NCBI GenBank assembly: GCA_902806395.1
Contig: CADCWH010000067.1
Location: forward strand, 1 to 9,234
Source of the DNA: an uncultured Thermomicrobiales bacterium
GTDB taxonomy: Bacteria > Chloroflexota > Chloroflexia > Thermomicrobiales > UBA6265
Length of the DNA: 9,234 bases
Direction: 5' to 3'
Shown: positions 1 to 5,799 of the stretch, in pieces
Numbering within the stretch: position 1 is the stretch's first letter
Layout: each line of letters opens with the position of its first letter
Notes under the pieces: generated by a model
Told to the model about the DNA's origin: nothing
The model's input: the letters and a program-made list of their open reading frames with translations, nothing else
Database searches by the model: none
Translations under genes and position numbers: made by a program

Positions 1-2
1 GG

Positions 3-137
3 GCCGGGGAGGCGATGGTCGTCCCCCTACCGGGAGGAGGCCAGGGCGTCACGGTGACGCTGACGCCGGCCAACCCCGGCGGCCCCGCGCCCGACACCTT
101 CGGGCCGACTGACCCGCCGTGCGAGTTTGGCGACTGA
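3..137 (+). CDS. C-terminal fragment of an unidentified protein (5' end outside window)
   Basis: The frame is open from the window edge to a TGA at 135-137 and gives about 44 residues ending in PPCEFGD. The fragment is rich in Gly, Pro and Thr, with a beta-prone VTVTLTP segment followed by a Pro/Gly-rich tail. This looks like the end of an exported or surface protein, but that is inference. No domain can be recognised from so little sequence. The competing minus-strand frame over the same bases has an Arg/Pro-rich shadow-like composition, which is why I prefer the plus strand. If real, the gene converges on the DUF2254 gene. It could also be a chance open frame in GC-rich DNA. Confidence 0.42.
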   Translation, partial: AGEAMVVPLPGGGQGVTVTLTPANPGGPAPDTFGPTDPPCEFGD

Positions 138-489
138 GGCGGCACCCGGTGGCGCACCCGGCATCGGGCCCCAAGAACGGGTGTGTCGCCGTGATGCGGA
201 CGTGCGACATCGTCGCGCGCGTTTGGCTGGACGGCGCCGTGAGCGACACCCTCCCATGACTCGCGTTCGGTCCTCGGCATCTCGGTGCCGGTCAGGCCGC
301 GTGGTGGTGCGGTCCCGACATCGCGAGGTTGGGCCAAGCGTGAGAAACGCAGCCGTTCCGCTTCGCCAGCCCGTCCGCGATACGAGGAGGCAGGGGACGG
401 GATCGAGGGTCAACGACGACGGGCCGCGAGGGGGCTCGCAATGGTGAGGCAGGAGAGACGGGATCGAGTGGTCGGTGGTCAGGGGGATG
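138..489. other. Spacer between convergent genes, no gene seen
   Basis: This stretch lies between the putative left-hand fragment and the stop codon of the minus-strand DUF2254 gene. All open frames across it have the Arg/Pro/Gly-rich composition of shadows, and none has a convincing ribosome-binding site. It contains a small perfect inverted repeat (GCGAG, 4-nt loop, CTCGC, at 426-439) flanked by an imperfect direct repeat, listed separately. No T-rich terminator is visible for either neighbour. Confidence 0.6.
387..468. repeat. Imperfect direct repeat pair flanking a short hairpin
   Basis: GAGGCAGG followed by GACGGGATCGAG occurs twice, at 387-407 and 446-468. The second copy has two extra bases between the shared blocks. 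The copies start 59 bp apart, and the hairpin at 426-439 lies between them. The pair sits just downstream of the stop codon of the DUF2254 gene. It could be a small duplication or a protein-binding site; nothing in the sequence decides which. Confidence 0.5.
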
Positions 490-1965
490 TCACGCCGCGG
501 TGTCCGGGGCCGACGGGGGGTTGAGCGGTGGTCGGGCCAGCCAGGCGGCAGCCCTCTCGACGCGGGCGACATCGCCGGGGAGGGTGATGCCCTGGCGGGC
601 GGATTGGAGGGCGAGGCGGGCCTCTTCCAGGAGGGGGGCGTGGCAGGCGGGCGGGGTGTTCTCGACGATGCGGCCCAGGGTGACGACCAGGTGCTCCATC
701 AGGGCGACATCGGCGGCGCCGTAGTGGCGGATCTGGCTGAAGGCGACGGTGACCAGTGATGCGCGGGAGGGGCCTGGGAACACCAGCAGGCCGCGACCCC
801 CATCACCGCGCCGGATGGGGTCGCGCTCCGGGCGCCGCCCGACCTCGACCAGGGCCTCGCCGAGGCGGTCGAGGCAGATGGTCGCCGTGGTCGGGTCATT
901 GATGCTCGGGGAGAGTGATTTGAGGGCGATGTCGGCCAGTTGGCGGATGCCGAGGTCGACATCGTTTTGGAGGGTCCGCTCGGAGCCGACGGCGACCGCC
1001 CCCCGGATCACGTCCTCGACCTCCTGCCAGTCGCGGTCGACGGCCGGGGCGCCCGAGGGAGCGCCGTCCGGTATCCCCTCCCCCACCTGATCGCCTGACC
1101 GGGACCCGGACCCGGACAGGTGACTGTCGGGTCCGAGCGCCCAGACCGAGGCCAGGACCGCGCCGGGCATCAGGAAGGCACCGACGGGGACCGCGAGCCG
1201 CACCGCCAGCGGGCCACCCTCGTGCGCCCCGGCGACCAGGCCCCGCAGCGATGCCTCGTCCACGCTCTGGATATATCCACCGGAATCGATCCGGATGTGA
1301 AATCCGGTCTCGTCCGGCAGGGAGCACACGTCCGCCGCATCTACCACCGTTTCGCCGTGGCGTGGGAAGACTTCGTCGACCAGCCCAAGCGTGTCTGCCC
1401 CGGCGTGGGCGACCACCACCCAGGCTTGGATCGAACGGGCGATGTGGTGGATGTAGTAGATCAGGAAGCCGATGCTGATGAAGGCCAACGCGATCCCGAC
1501 GGTGACCGAGATGCTCGGGACGAATGCCCGGCCCCCCTCGTCCTCCGCCCGGATCGTCCGGAGGACCAGCAAGGCATAGGTGAACGTGCCGATGAAGCAG
1601 CCGAGGACGATCTGGTTCCCGCGATCGCCGGTGAAGGCCCGCAGCACGCGTGGGGTGAACTGGGCCGACGCCAGTTGGAGGGAGACCACCGTCAGGGAGT
1701 AGACGACCCCGATCACGGTGATCATCGTCCCGGCGATCGCGGCCAGGACACCCCGTGCCCCATCCGCGCCCCCGCCGAAGGCCCAGGTATTGACGATCCG
1801 GTAGCGCTGCCCCTCGTCGAGCCGAAGGATCTCGTCGAGCCGGACGAGAGCGAGGGCCAGCAAAGTCGCGGCGATCGTCATGAGGGTGGGCACGAACCAC
1901 AGGCTGTCCTGCAAGTCGTACCACCGCGTCGATATCCGTTCCCGAGGGGTGCCGCGTCGCCCCAT
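490..1965 (-). CDS. DUF2254 family integral membrane protein
   Basis: This encodes a 491-residue membrane protein of the uncharacterised DUF2254 family; the function is unknown. Four hydrophobic segments occupy the N-terminal part (about residues 22-41, 73-95, 119-138 and 152-172). The fourth is followed by the HHIARSIQ stretch typical of the family. A long soluble C-terminal domain carries the family hallmark SPSINDPTTA near residues 352-362, followed by CLDRL. I chose the ATG at 1963-1965 because a GGAGG ribosome-binding site lies five bases upstream (1971-1975). The frame stays open for another 20 codons, but that extension has no such site and is unlike the family. The gene diverges from the DUF885-type gene across a spacer with a perfect palindrome that could control one or both. 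Family assignment is firm; the role is not known. Confidence 0.93.
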   Translation of the reverse strand: MGRRGTPRERISTRWYDLQDSLWFVPTLMTIAATLLALALVRLDEILRLDEGQRYRIVNTWAFGGGADGARGVLAAIAGTMITVIGVVYSLTVVSLQLASAQFTPRVLRAFTGDRGNQIVLGCFIGTFTYALLVLRTIRAEDEGGRAFVPSISVTVGIALAFISIGFLIYYIHHIARSIQAWVVVAHAGADTLGLVDEVFPRHGETVVDAADVCSLPDETGFHIRIDSGGYIQSVDEASLRGLVAGAHEGGPLAVRLAVPVGAFLMPGAVLASVWALGPDSHLSGSGSRSGDQVGEGIPDGAPSGAPAVDRDWQEVEDVIRGAVAVGSERTLQNDVDLGIRQLADIALKSLSPSINDPTTATICLDRLGEALVEVGRRPERDPIRRGDGGRGLLVFPGPSRASLVTVAFSQIRHYGAADVALMEHLVVTLGRIVENTPPACHAPLLEEARLALQSARQGITLPGDVARVERAAAWLARPPLNPPSAPDTAA

Positions 1966-2035
1966 TTCGTCCTCCGTGTCTGACGGGTGCCGCGCCCCGC
2001 GCGCCGACCCGCACGCATGCGGCATTCCCGGTCAC

Positions 2036-2063
2036 GCCGTCCCGACCGCGCGGTCGGGACGGC
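2036..2063. promoter_or_regulatory. Perfect 28-bp palindrome in the divergent spacer
   Basis: Two 14-bp arms, GCCGTCCCGACCGC and its exact reverse complement, abut with no spacer. The site lies 71 bp upstream of the DUF2254 start and 113 bp upstream of the DUF885-type start. Such a symmetrical site between divergent genes suits a dimeric repressor or activator. It could instead be a transcribed hairpin or an extragenic palindromic repeat. There is no T-run on either side, which argues against an intrinsic terminator. The palindrome is certain; its role is inference. Confidence 0.55.
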
Positions 2064-2099
2064 CCTCCGGTCAGATCACGGTAGACCTCGAGATACGCA

Positions 2100-2139
2100 C
2101 CGGATCGTCCGGGCACCGTTGGTGCGCTCGGGAGCCCGA
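2100..2139 (+). other. Three tandem mini-hairpins in the leader of the DUF885-type gene
   Basis: Three perfect 5-bp inverted repeats follow one another: CCGGA/TCCGG (2100-2112, 3-nt loop), GCACC/GGTGC (2113-2125, 3-nt loop) and TCGGG/CCCGA (2128-2139, 2-nt loop). They lie 38-77 bases upstream of the GTG start and may fold in the mRNA leader. Short inverted repeats are common by chance in DNA this rich in GC, so a function is only a possibility. No known riboswitch consensus is recognised. Confidence 0.3.
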
Positions 2140-2163
2140 CACGAGTCCCCGCGCGGAGGATGA

Positions 2164-2168
2164 AAGGA
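2164..2168 (+). promoter_or_regulatory. Ribosome-binding site deciding the GTG start
   Basis: AAGGA lies eight bases before the GTG at 2177-2179, the only in-frame start at the point where DUF885-like similarity begins. A second purine-rich site, GGAGG at 2155-2159, directly abuts an out-of-frame ATG (2160). That ATG opens a six-codon frame ending in a TGA at 2178-2180, which overlaps the GTG. Confidence 0.6.
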
Positions 2169-2176
2169 CGGATGAC

Positions 2177-3493
2177 GTGACGCTCGACCCGATCACCCAC
2201 GACTACCTGGCCCTGGCCCACGGCATCGACCGGCTGATGCCGGGATTCATCGACGCCTACGTGGGTCCGCCCCGCGCGGCCGACCGGCTGGGCGACGCCG
2301 AACCGGCGACGCCGATCGGGCTGCTCGAGCAGGCCCGGGCCCTGGTCGATCAGGTGATGACGGCGGAGTACCCAGCGCGGCGCCGGACCTATCTCGCCGC
2401 GCAGGCCGAGGCGATGGTGGAGGTCTGCCGGTCGCTGGCCGGCGAGGCGATCGACTATGGGGCGGAGGTGCGGGGCCGATTCGACATCGCGCCGAATCAC
2501 ACGCCCGAGGCGACGTTCGACGCCGCGATCGCCGAGATCGAGGACATCCTGCCGGGGACGGGGCCGATCCCGGCCCGGATGGCGGAGTGGAGAGAGCGAT
2601 TCACGGTCTCGCCGGAGACGGCGATGGGGATGCTCGACGTGATCGTACCGGAGATCCGGCGTCGGACGCTGGACTTCATCGACCTCCCGGACGGGGAGGA
2701 CGTGCAGTTCGCCCTGGTCCAGGATCAGCCATGGGGTGGGTACAACTGGTTCCTGGGGGGCGGGCGGTCGCGAGTCGAATTGAACACCGACCTGCCGATC
2801 CGGGCCAACGGGTTGACTGGCCTGGTCTGCCACGAGGCGTACCCGGGGCACCACACCGAGCATAGCGCCAAGGAATGGCACCTCTACCGGGAACGGGGGT
2901 GGGACGAGCACGCGGTCCAATTGATCAGCACGCCCCAGGCGGTGATCTCTGAGGGGATCGCGACACTGGCCGAGACGGTGGTGTTCCCGGGCGGGGAACT
3001 GCACGCCTGGCAGGCGGAGACGCTCTACCCCCGGGCCGGGATCACCGGCGACCCGGAACGGGAGTCGCGCCTCGACGCGGCCGGGCGGGCCCTGCGGGCG
3101 GTGAACGCCAACGCCGCCCTGCTGCTGCACGGGGATGGGGCGACCGAGGACGATGCGGTCGCCTACATCATGCGCTACGGGCTACGGGACGAGGCGGAGG
3201 CGCGGCAGTCGCTGCGCTTCATCGCCGACCCGACCTGGCGCAGCTACGTCTTCACCTACCACGCCGGCCGTGACCTGCTCGGTCGCTGGCTGGACCGGGG
3301 CGAGCCCGACCACGCCACGCGGCTGGCCAGATTCCGAGACCTGCTGACGACCCAGGTCACGCCGTCGATGGTAGCGGGGTGGCTCGACGGCGATGCGGAG
3401 GGTGCCACGGGGATCGGTCCCGAGACCGACGGGATGCGGGGAGCGGCGGCCGACATCGGTACCGAGCCCGAGGCGATCCCCAGCCCCAGCTAG
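2177..3493 (+). CDS. DUF885-type putative metal-dependent hydrolase/peptidase
   Basis: This encodes a 438-residue protein related to the DUF885 family, whose members resemble zinc metallopeptidases. The diagnostic block HEAYPGHH is at residues 219-226. A second acidic motif, SEGIATLAE (residues 258-266), is where the family places a further metal or catalytic glutamate. The N-terminus (LALAHGIDRLMPGFIDAYVGPP) is also family-like. No signal peptide or membrane segment is seen, so the protein should be cytoplasmic. The open frame extends almost 100 codons further upstream over the divergent DUF2254 gene, but that part is compositionally unlike protein. The GTG at 2177, with AAGGA eight bases before it, is therefore the likely start. 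The last 30 or so residues are Gly/Asp/Pro-rich and probably disordered. It ends 30 bp from the stop of the convergent AhpD-like gene. The substrate cannot be predicted; metal binding is inferred from motifs. Confidence 0.9.
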   Translation: MTLDPITHDYLALAHGIDRLMPGFIDAYVGPPRAADRLGDAEPATPIGLLEQARALVDQVMTAEYPARRRTYLAAQAEAMVEVCRSLAGEAIDYGAEVRGRFDIAPNHTPEATFDAAIAEIEDILPGTGPIPARMAEWRERFTVSPETAMGMLDVIVPEIRRRTLDFIDLPDGEDVQFALVQDQPWGGYNWFLGGGRSRVELNTDLPIRANGLTGLVCHEAYPGHHTEHSAKEWHLYRERGWDEHAVQLISTPQAVISEGIATLAETVVFPGGELHAWQAETLYPRAGITGDPERESRLDAAGRALRAVNANAALLLHGDGATEDDAVAYIMRYGLRDEAEARQSLRFIADPTWRSYVFTYHAGRDLLGRWLDRGEPDHATRLARFRDLLTTQVTPSMVAGWLDGDAEGATGIGPETDGMRGAAADIGTEPEAIPSPS

Positions 3494-3523
3494 CCAGGGG
3501 AGATCACCGGGCGACGACTGGCA

Positions 3524-3982
3524 TCAGGCGGGGGCTGCGTCCACCATCTGCCGGGTCGTGACGTTGAGACGATTCCACAGGTTGATCATGGCAATCGATA
3601 GCACCAGCGCCGAGAGTGCCGGCGGGTCATAGTGATGGGCGGCCTCGTCCCAGATCTCGTCCGGCACCGGGTCGGCCCGGTCGCTGAGCCGGGTGGCGGC
3701 CTCGGTCAGGGCCAAGGCGGCCCGTTCGGCGTCGGTGAAATAGGTCGTCTCCCGCCAGGCCGCCACCGCGAAGACCCGGGAGTCGGTCTCGCCGCCCCGC
3801 ATGAGGTCGCGCGCGTGCATGTCGACACAGTAGGCGCAGCCGTTGATTTGGCTCGCGCGCAGGTGGACCAGGTCGAGGGTGCGCGGCGGGACGCCTCCCC
3901 CCTGCGCGGCGGTCGAGACGGCGATCAGGGCGTCCAGCGCTCCCGGTAAGGTGATCGCCGGGTTGTCCATTCGGGTTCGCAT
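3524..3982 (-). CDS. AhpD-like / carboxymuconolactone decarboxylase family protein
   Basis: This encodes a 152-residue all-helical protein of the AhpD/CMD superfamily. Many members act in peroxide reduction through a redox-active cysteine pair. The core motif is intact: C49, C52 and H56 in NGCAYCVDMH form the CxxCxxxH centre, preceded by the typical LRASQI segment. The rest (ERAALALTEAATRL, then IAMINLWNRLNV) fits the single-domain alkylhydroperoxidase-like subgroup. I chose the ATG at 3980-3982 because GAGGGGAG lies five bases upstream; an ATG 15 bases further upstream lacks such a site. The protein is soluble and cytoplasmic. A motif resembling ECF41-dependent promoters lies about 50-75 bp upstream, with what looks like a decayed ECF sigma gene divergent beyond it. 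This suggests regulation by an ECF41-type sigma factor. The physiological substrate is unknown. Confidence 0.92.
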   Translation of the reverse strand: MRTRMDNPAITLPGALDALIAVSTAAQGGGVPPRTLDLVHLRASQINGCAYCVDMHARDLMRGGETDSRVFAVAAWRETTYFTDAERAALALTEAATRLSDRADPVPDEIWDEAAHHYDPPALSALVLSIAMINLWNRLNVTTRQMVDAAPA

Positions 3983-4029
3983 CGGTTCTCCCCTCGTCAT
4001 AGCGGCCGATTCTCGGCCGTCACCCATCT

Positions 4030-4056
4030 GACGGGCGAGGCGGGGGGAATGTGACC
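4030..4056 (-). promoter_or_regulatory. Candidate ECF41-type promoter of the AhpD-like gene
   Basis: Reading the minus strand, GGTCACA (4056-4050) is followed after 16 bases by CGTC (4033-4030). ECF41 sigma factors are reported to use TGTCACA at -35 and CGTC at -10, upstream of CMD-type genes; I recall that consensus from the literature and cannot check it here. The match lacks only the first T. The -10 element ends 47 bases before the ATG, leaving a leader of roughly 40 bases. Confidence 0.55.
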
Positions 4057-4067
4057 GCCGCCTGACC

Positions 4068-4205
4068 ATGGACTGGCCGGCGGTACGAGCTGAAGCGCAT
4101 CGGTCCCACCCGTGGGAAGTCGCCCACCGGATGATGGGCTCGTCCGACGGGGCGGAGGACGTTGGGCAGGCGTCCTGGCTGCGCCTTGACCGGTCTAGCC
4201 GTGGC
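4068..4205 (+). pseudogene. Remnant of an ECF sigma factor (region 2 only), probably ECF41-like
   Basis: From an ATG at 4068 the frame reads residues resembling ECF sigma region 2. EAHRSHPWEVAHRMMGS (residues 9-25) parallels the usual EAHRP-L-AYRMLGS. AEDVGQASWLRLDRS (29-43) parallels AEDVVQEAWLRLDRS, the core-binding/-10-recognition segment. After about residue 46 the similarity stops. The frame continues only as low-complexity sequence through a terminator hairpin into the next gene. Region 4 and the SnoaL-like C-terminus of ECF41 proteins (about 280-300 residues in all) are not seen in any frame. The divergent placement next to an AhpD/CMD gene matches ECF41 genomic context. I read it as a degraded gene; a chance resemblance in a shadow frame cannot be excluded. 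Confidence 0.5.
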
Positions 4206-4576
4206 CCCGCGTTTCCCGATCGCGGGGGAGTGATCAACGAGATCGAACTGATCACCGAAACGGATCGTCCCCGCCGGTTGGGACTGGCGGTCTTGGACGG
4301 CTGCGCGGCGGGATCACCCCCGCCGAGTGATCCGGGCGGGACCGAGAGCACTCGGATCCAGGCCGGAGCGACCCGACCGATACCGACGGGGGCGAGTGCT
4401 AGGGTGATACCCGCCCACGGCGGGGACGACCGGCACGGTGCGGCTGACCGCCGTGCTCCACCTGAGGACAGGTGGATGGTCCGGCGATGGCCGGACGGTG
4501 GCCAAGGGTCCCCGAGCCTCTCAACCCGCGGCGGTCGGCTCACCATCGAGCCACTACCGGGCCAACGACGCGTGGG
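4206..4576. other. Geneless spacer with clustered inverted repeats
   Basis: No frame here looks like protein; the long plus-strand frame runs straight through the hairpin at 4579-4626 and into the small gene. The spacer may be the decayed remainder of the ECF sigma gene. A cluster of short hairpins at 4410-4496 is listed separately. Confidence 0.5.
4410..4496 (+). other. Cluster of four consecutive stem-loops, possible structured RNA
   Basis: Four adjacent inverted repeats are visible. They are CCCGCC/GGCGGG (4410-4424, 3-nt loop), GCACGG/CCGTGC (4433-4456, with an inner CGG/CCG helix), TCCACCT/AGGTGGA (4457-4476, 6-nt loop) and GTCCGGC/GCCGGAC (4479-4496, 4-nt loop). A TAGGGT that could serve as a -10 element lies at 4400-4405, but no good -35 accompanies it. 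The strand is uncertain because inverted repeats look alike on both. No known RNA family is recognised, and chance pairing in GC-rich DNA is a real alternative. Confidence 0.3.
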
Positions 4577-4626
4577 AAAACGAGCGCCGCCGGCCGCCCT
4601 CTTCGGGTTGGCCGGCGGCGCTCGTT
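4577..4626 (-). terminator. Strong hairpin terminator downstream of the small gene
   Basis: A perfect 17-bp inverted repeat has arms at 4579-4595 and 4610-4626 and a 14-nt loop. Read on the minus strand the stem ends in TT and is followed by TT (4578-4577), giving a short T-run before CCC. On the plus strand G-rich sequence follows, so the orientation favours minus-strand transcription. It lies 118 bases past the stop of the 56-residue gene. The T-run is short for a classical intrinsic terminator, but the stem is very stable. Confidence 0.7.
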
Positions 4627-4744
4627 GGGGGATGAAGGGTGAACTCGTCAGCCGGCGCCACCATGGGGGGCTATGGGCCGGTGAATGGTCATCCCCGCCG
4701 TCTCATCGCGGGACGAGACCGACCGATGGGGCCGGGGGTACTGA

Positions 4745-4915
4745 CTATCGGTACCAGCCGAAGGGCTGAGTGGCGGTGGTGCGGGTCTGCATGTCGCGGC
4801 GGGCCTCGTCGGCGGTCGGGTAGCCGACGCCGGAGCGGAGGACTTCACCGTAGTAGCGGTCGAAGCGAGAGGTAGCGGCGGCCGGGCGGCGGAACAGGGT
4901 GCGGAGGGTCTTCAC
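4745..4915 (-). CDS. Small basic protein of unknown function (56 residues)
   Basis: I do not recognise this protein. It starts with a basic, possibly amphipathic stretch (KTLRTLFRRPAA), continues with RFDRYYGEVLRSGVGYPTADEARRDM and ends in TATQPFGWYR. It has no cysteine, signal peptide or membrane segment. I chose the GTG at 4913-4915 because AGGAG lies six bases upstream (4922-4926). The frame extends 14 codons further to an ATG overlapping a palindrome, but without a ribosome-binding site. Support for a real gene comes from the surroundings, all in order on one strand: promoter at 4975-5003, palindrome in the leader, ribosome-binding site, frame, and hairpin terminator at 4577-4626. The untranslated regions (about 50 bases before, 120-165 after) are long for such a short gene. 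The transcript may therefore also act as RNA. Confidence 0.62.
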   Translation of the reverse strand: MKTLRTLFRRPAAATSRFDRYYGEVLRSGVGYPTADEARRDMQTRTTATQPFGWYR

Positions 4916-4945
4916 GGTGGGCTCCTGGGGTGGGTACGCGTCGTC

Positions 4946-4961
4946 GCATATCATCATATGC
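4946..4961. promoter_or_regulatory. 6-4-6 palindrome in the leader of the small gene, possible operator
   Basis: GCATAT, four bases, then ATATGC form a perfect inverted repeat 14 bp downstream of the predicted -10 element. This is the most AT-rich spot in the window. Its position just after the expected transcription start suits a repressor site; a weak leader hairpin is the alternative. Confidence 0.45.
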
Positions 4962-4974
4962 TCACATTGGCATA

Positions 4975-5003
4975 AGTGTATCTCACTTCGTCCCGCAATT
5001 CAA
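4975..5003 (-). promoter_or_regulatory. Sigma-70-like promoter of the small gene
   Basis: On the minus strand TTGAAT (5003-4998) and TACACT (4980-4975) are separated by exactly 17 bases. Each matches four of six consensus positions. Transcription should start near 4968, about 53 bases before the GTG start. The relatively AT-rich setting stands out from the surrounding DNA. Confidence 0.55.
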
Positions 5004-5799
5004 CCCCCGTGAGGTCAAGAACTCGTGAAATCGGTCCTGACCGCCACGTGCGGGACGGCGTATGGGCGGACGGGATGATCCAGGCTACAAACGGGTCACC
5101 CACCGCACCAACAGTGTCGGTACGCGACCCGGGAAGGGGGTGAGGAGGGTCGTCACCGTCGGGCGACACGGCGAATCTGGGCGAACGGCCGATGACCACG
5201 CGCTATGGGTCTGGTCGAGACACCCGTCCGCCGCTCCCCGGCCCATCGGGTGATACGGCGTGCGAAGTGCGGAACGTGGGCGAGCACCGCGTGCGGCGCA
5301 CGGGCCATCCTTGGCGCCGAACGACTGCCCACTGTCGACGCTGGCCGCCCTACCAGGCGACTGGCCCCGCCAGGCACCGGCGGGCAGAGGCACCGGCCGG
5401 GAGCGGCAAGCGTCCGGACGACTGGAGCGACCCAGGTCACCTCGCAGGCGCCGGATGTCCTCCACGTGTCGGCCACGCGCGTCCCGGGGGCCGTGAACCG
5501 GCCACCGCTCGACATCAGGGGCCACATCACGCGACACGGGCGACACCGGCGGGGGGCGAGCCTGTGGCCTGGGACCACCGGTCGTGCCCTGTGCCGCGGG
5601 GCGGGAAACGAGGACGCGTCTCCTCCATGAGTTGGGAGTACGAGCGATCGGGGGCGATCGCGAGTCCCTCCCCTGCCCCACGATTCGGAACCGTCCCGGC
5701 GGCCGATGCAACCCATTGGGTCAGGACCGCGAGGTGCTGTCGCCCGGGGCATCCGTCCATCCGGGCGACCGGGGCAGCGACCCGCGAGACACTCCCGCC
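5004..5799. other. 800-bp stretch without a convincing gene
   Basis: Several long frames cross this interval on both strands. All read as Arg/Pro/Ala/Gly-rich shadow-like sequence, with no motif, no membrane segment and no ribosome-binding site that I can defend. Two clean inverted repeats are present: GCGATCG/CGATCGC (5644-5661, 4-nt loop) and the longer one at 5739-5769 listed as a possible terminator. The rest may be decayed coding DNA or a long untranslated region. Confidence 0.5.
5739..5769 (-). terminator. Possible terminator hairpin after the acyl-CoA dehydrogenase-fold gene
   Basis: A perfect 9-bp inverted repeat (GTCGCCCGG / CCGGGCGAC, 13-nt loop) begins 31 bases after the stop codon of the minus-strand gene. 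There is no T-run after it, so it would have to work as a hairpin-only terminator or as an mRNA 3' end stabiliser. Confidence 0.35.

Noticed and set aside
896..3130. Very long minus-strand open frame (744 codons)
   Set aside because: It runs antisense or out of frame over the DUF2254 and DUF885-type genes and reads as Arg/Pro/Gly-rich sequence without motifs. It is a shadow of GC-rich codon use.
4068..4769. Plus-strand 233-codon frame as an intact gene
   Set aside because: Only the first 45 or so codons resemble a protein family; the rest passes through the 17-bp terminator stem and overlaps the small gene.
5085..5711. Minus-strand frame of 208 codons in the geneless stretch
   Set aside because: Arg/Pro/Ser-rich, no ribosome-binding site, no recognisable motif, and overlapping equally long frames on the other strand.
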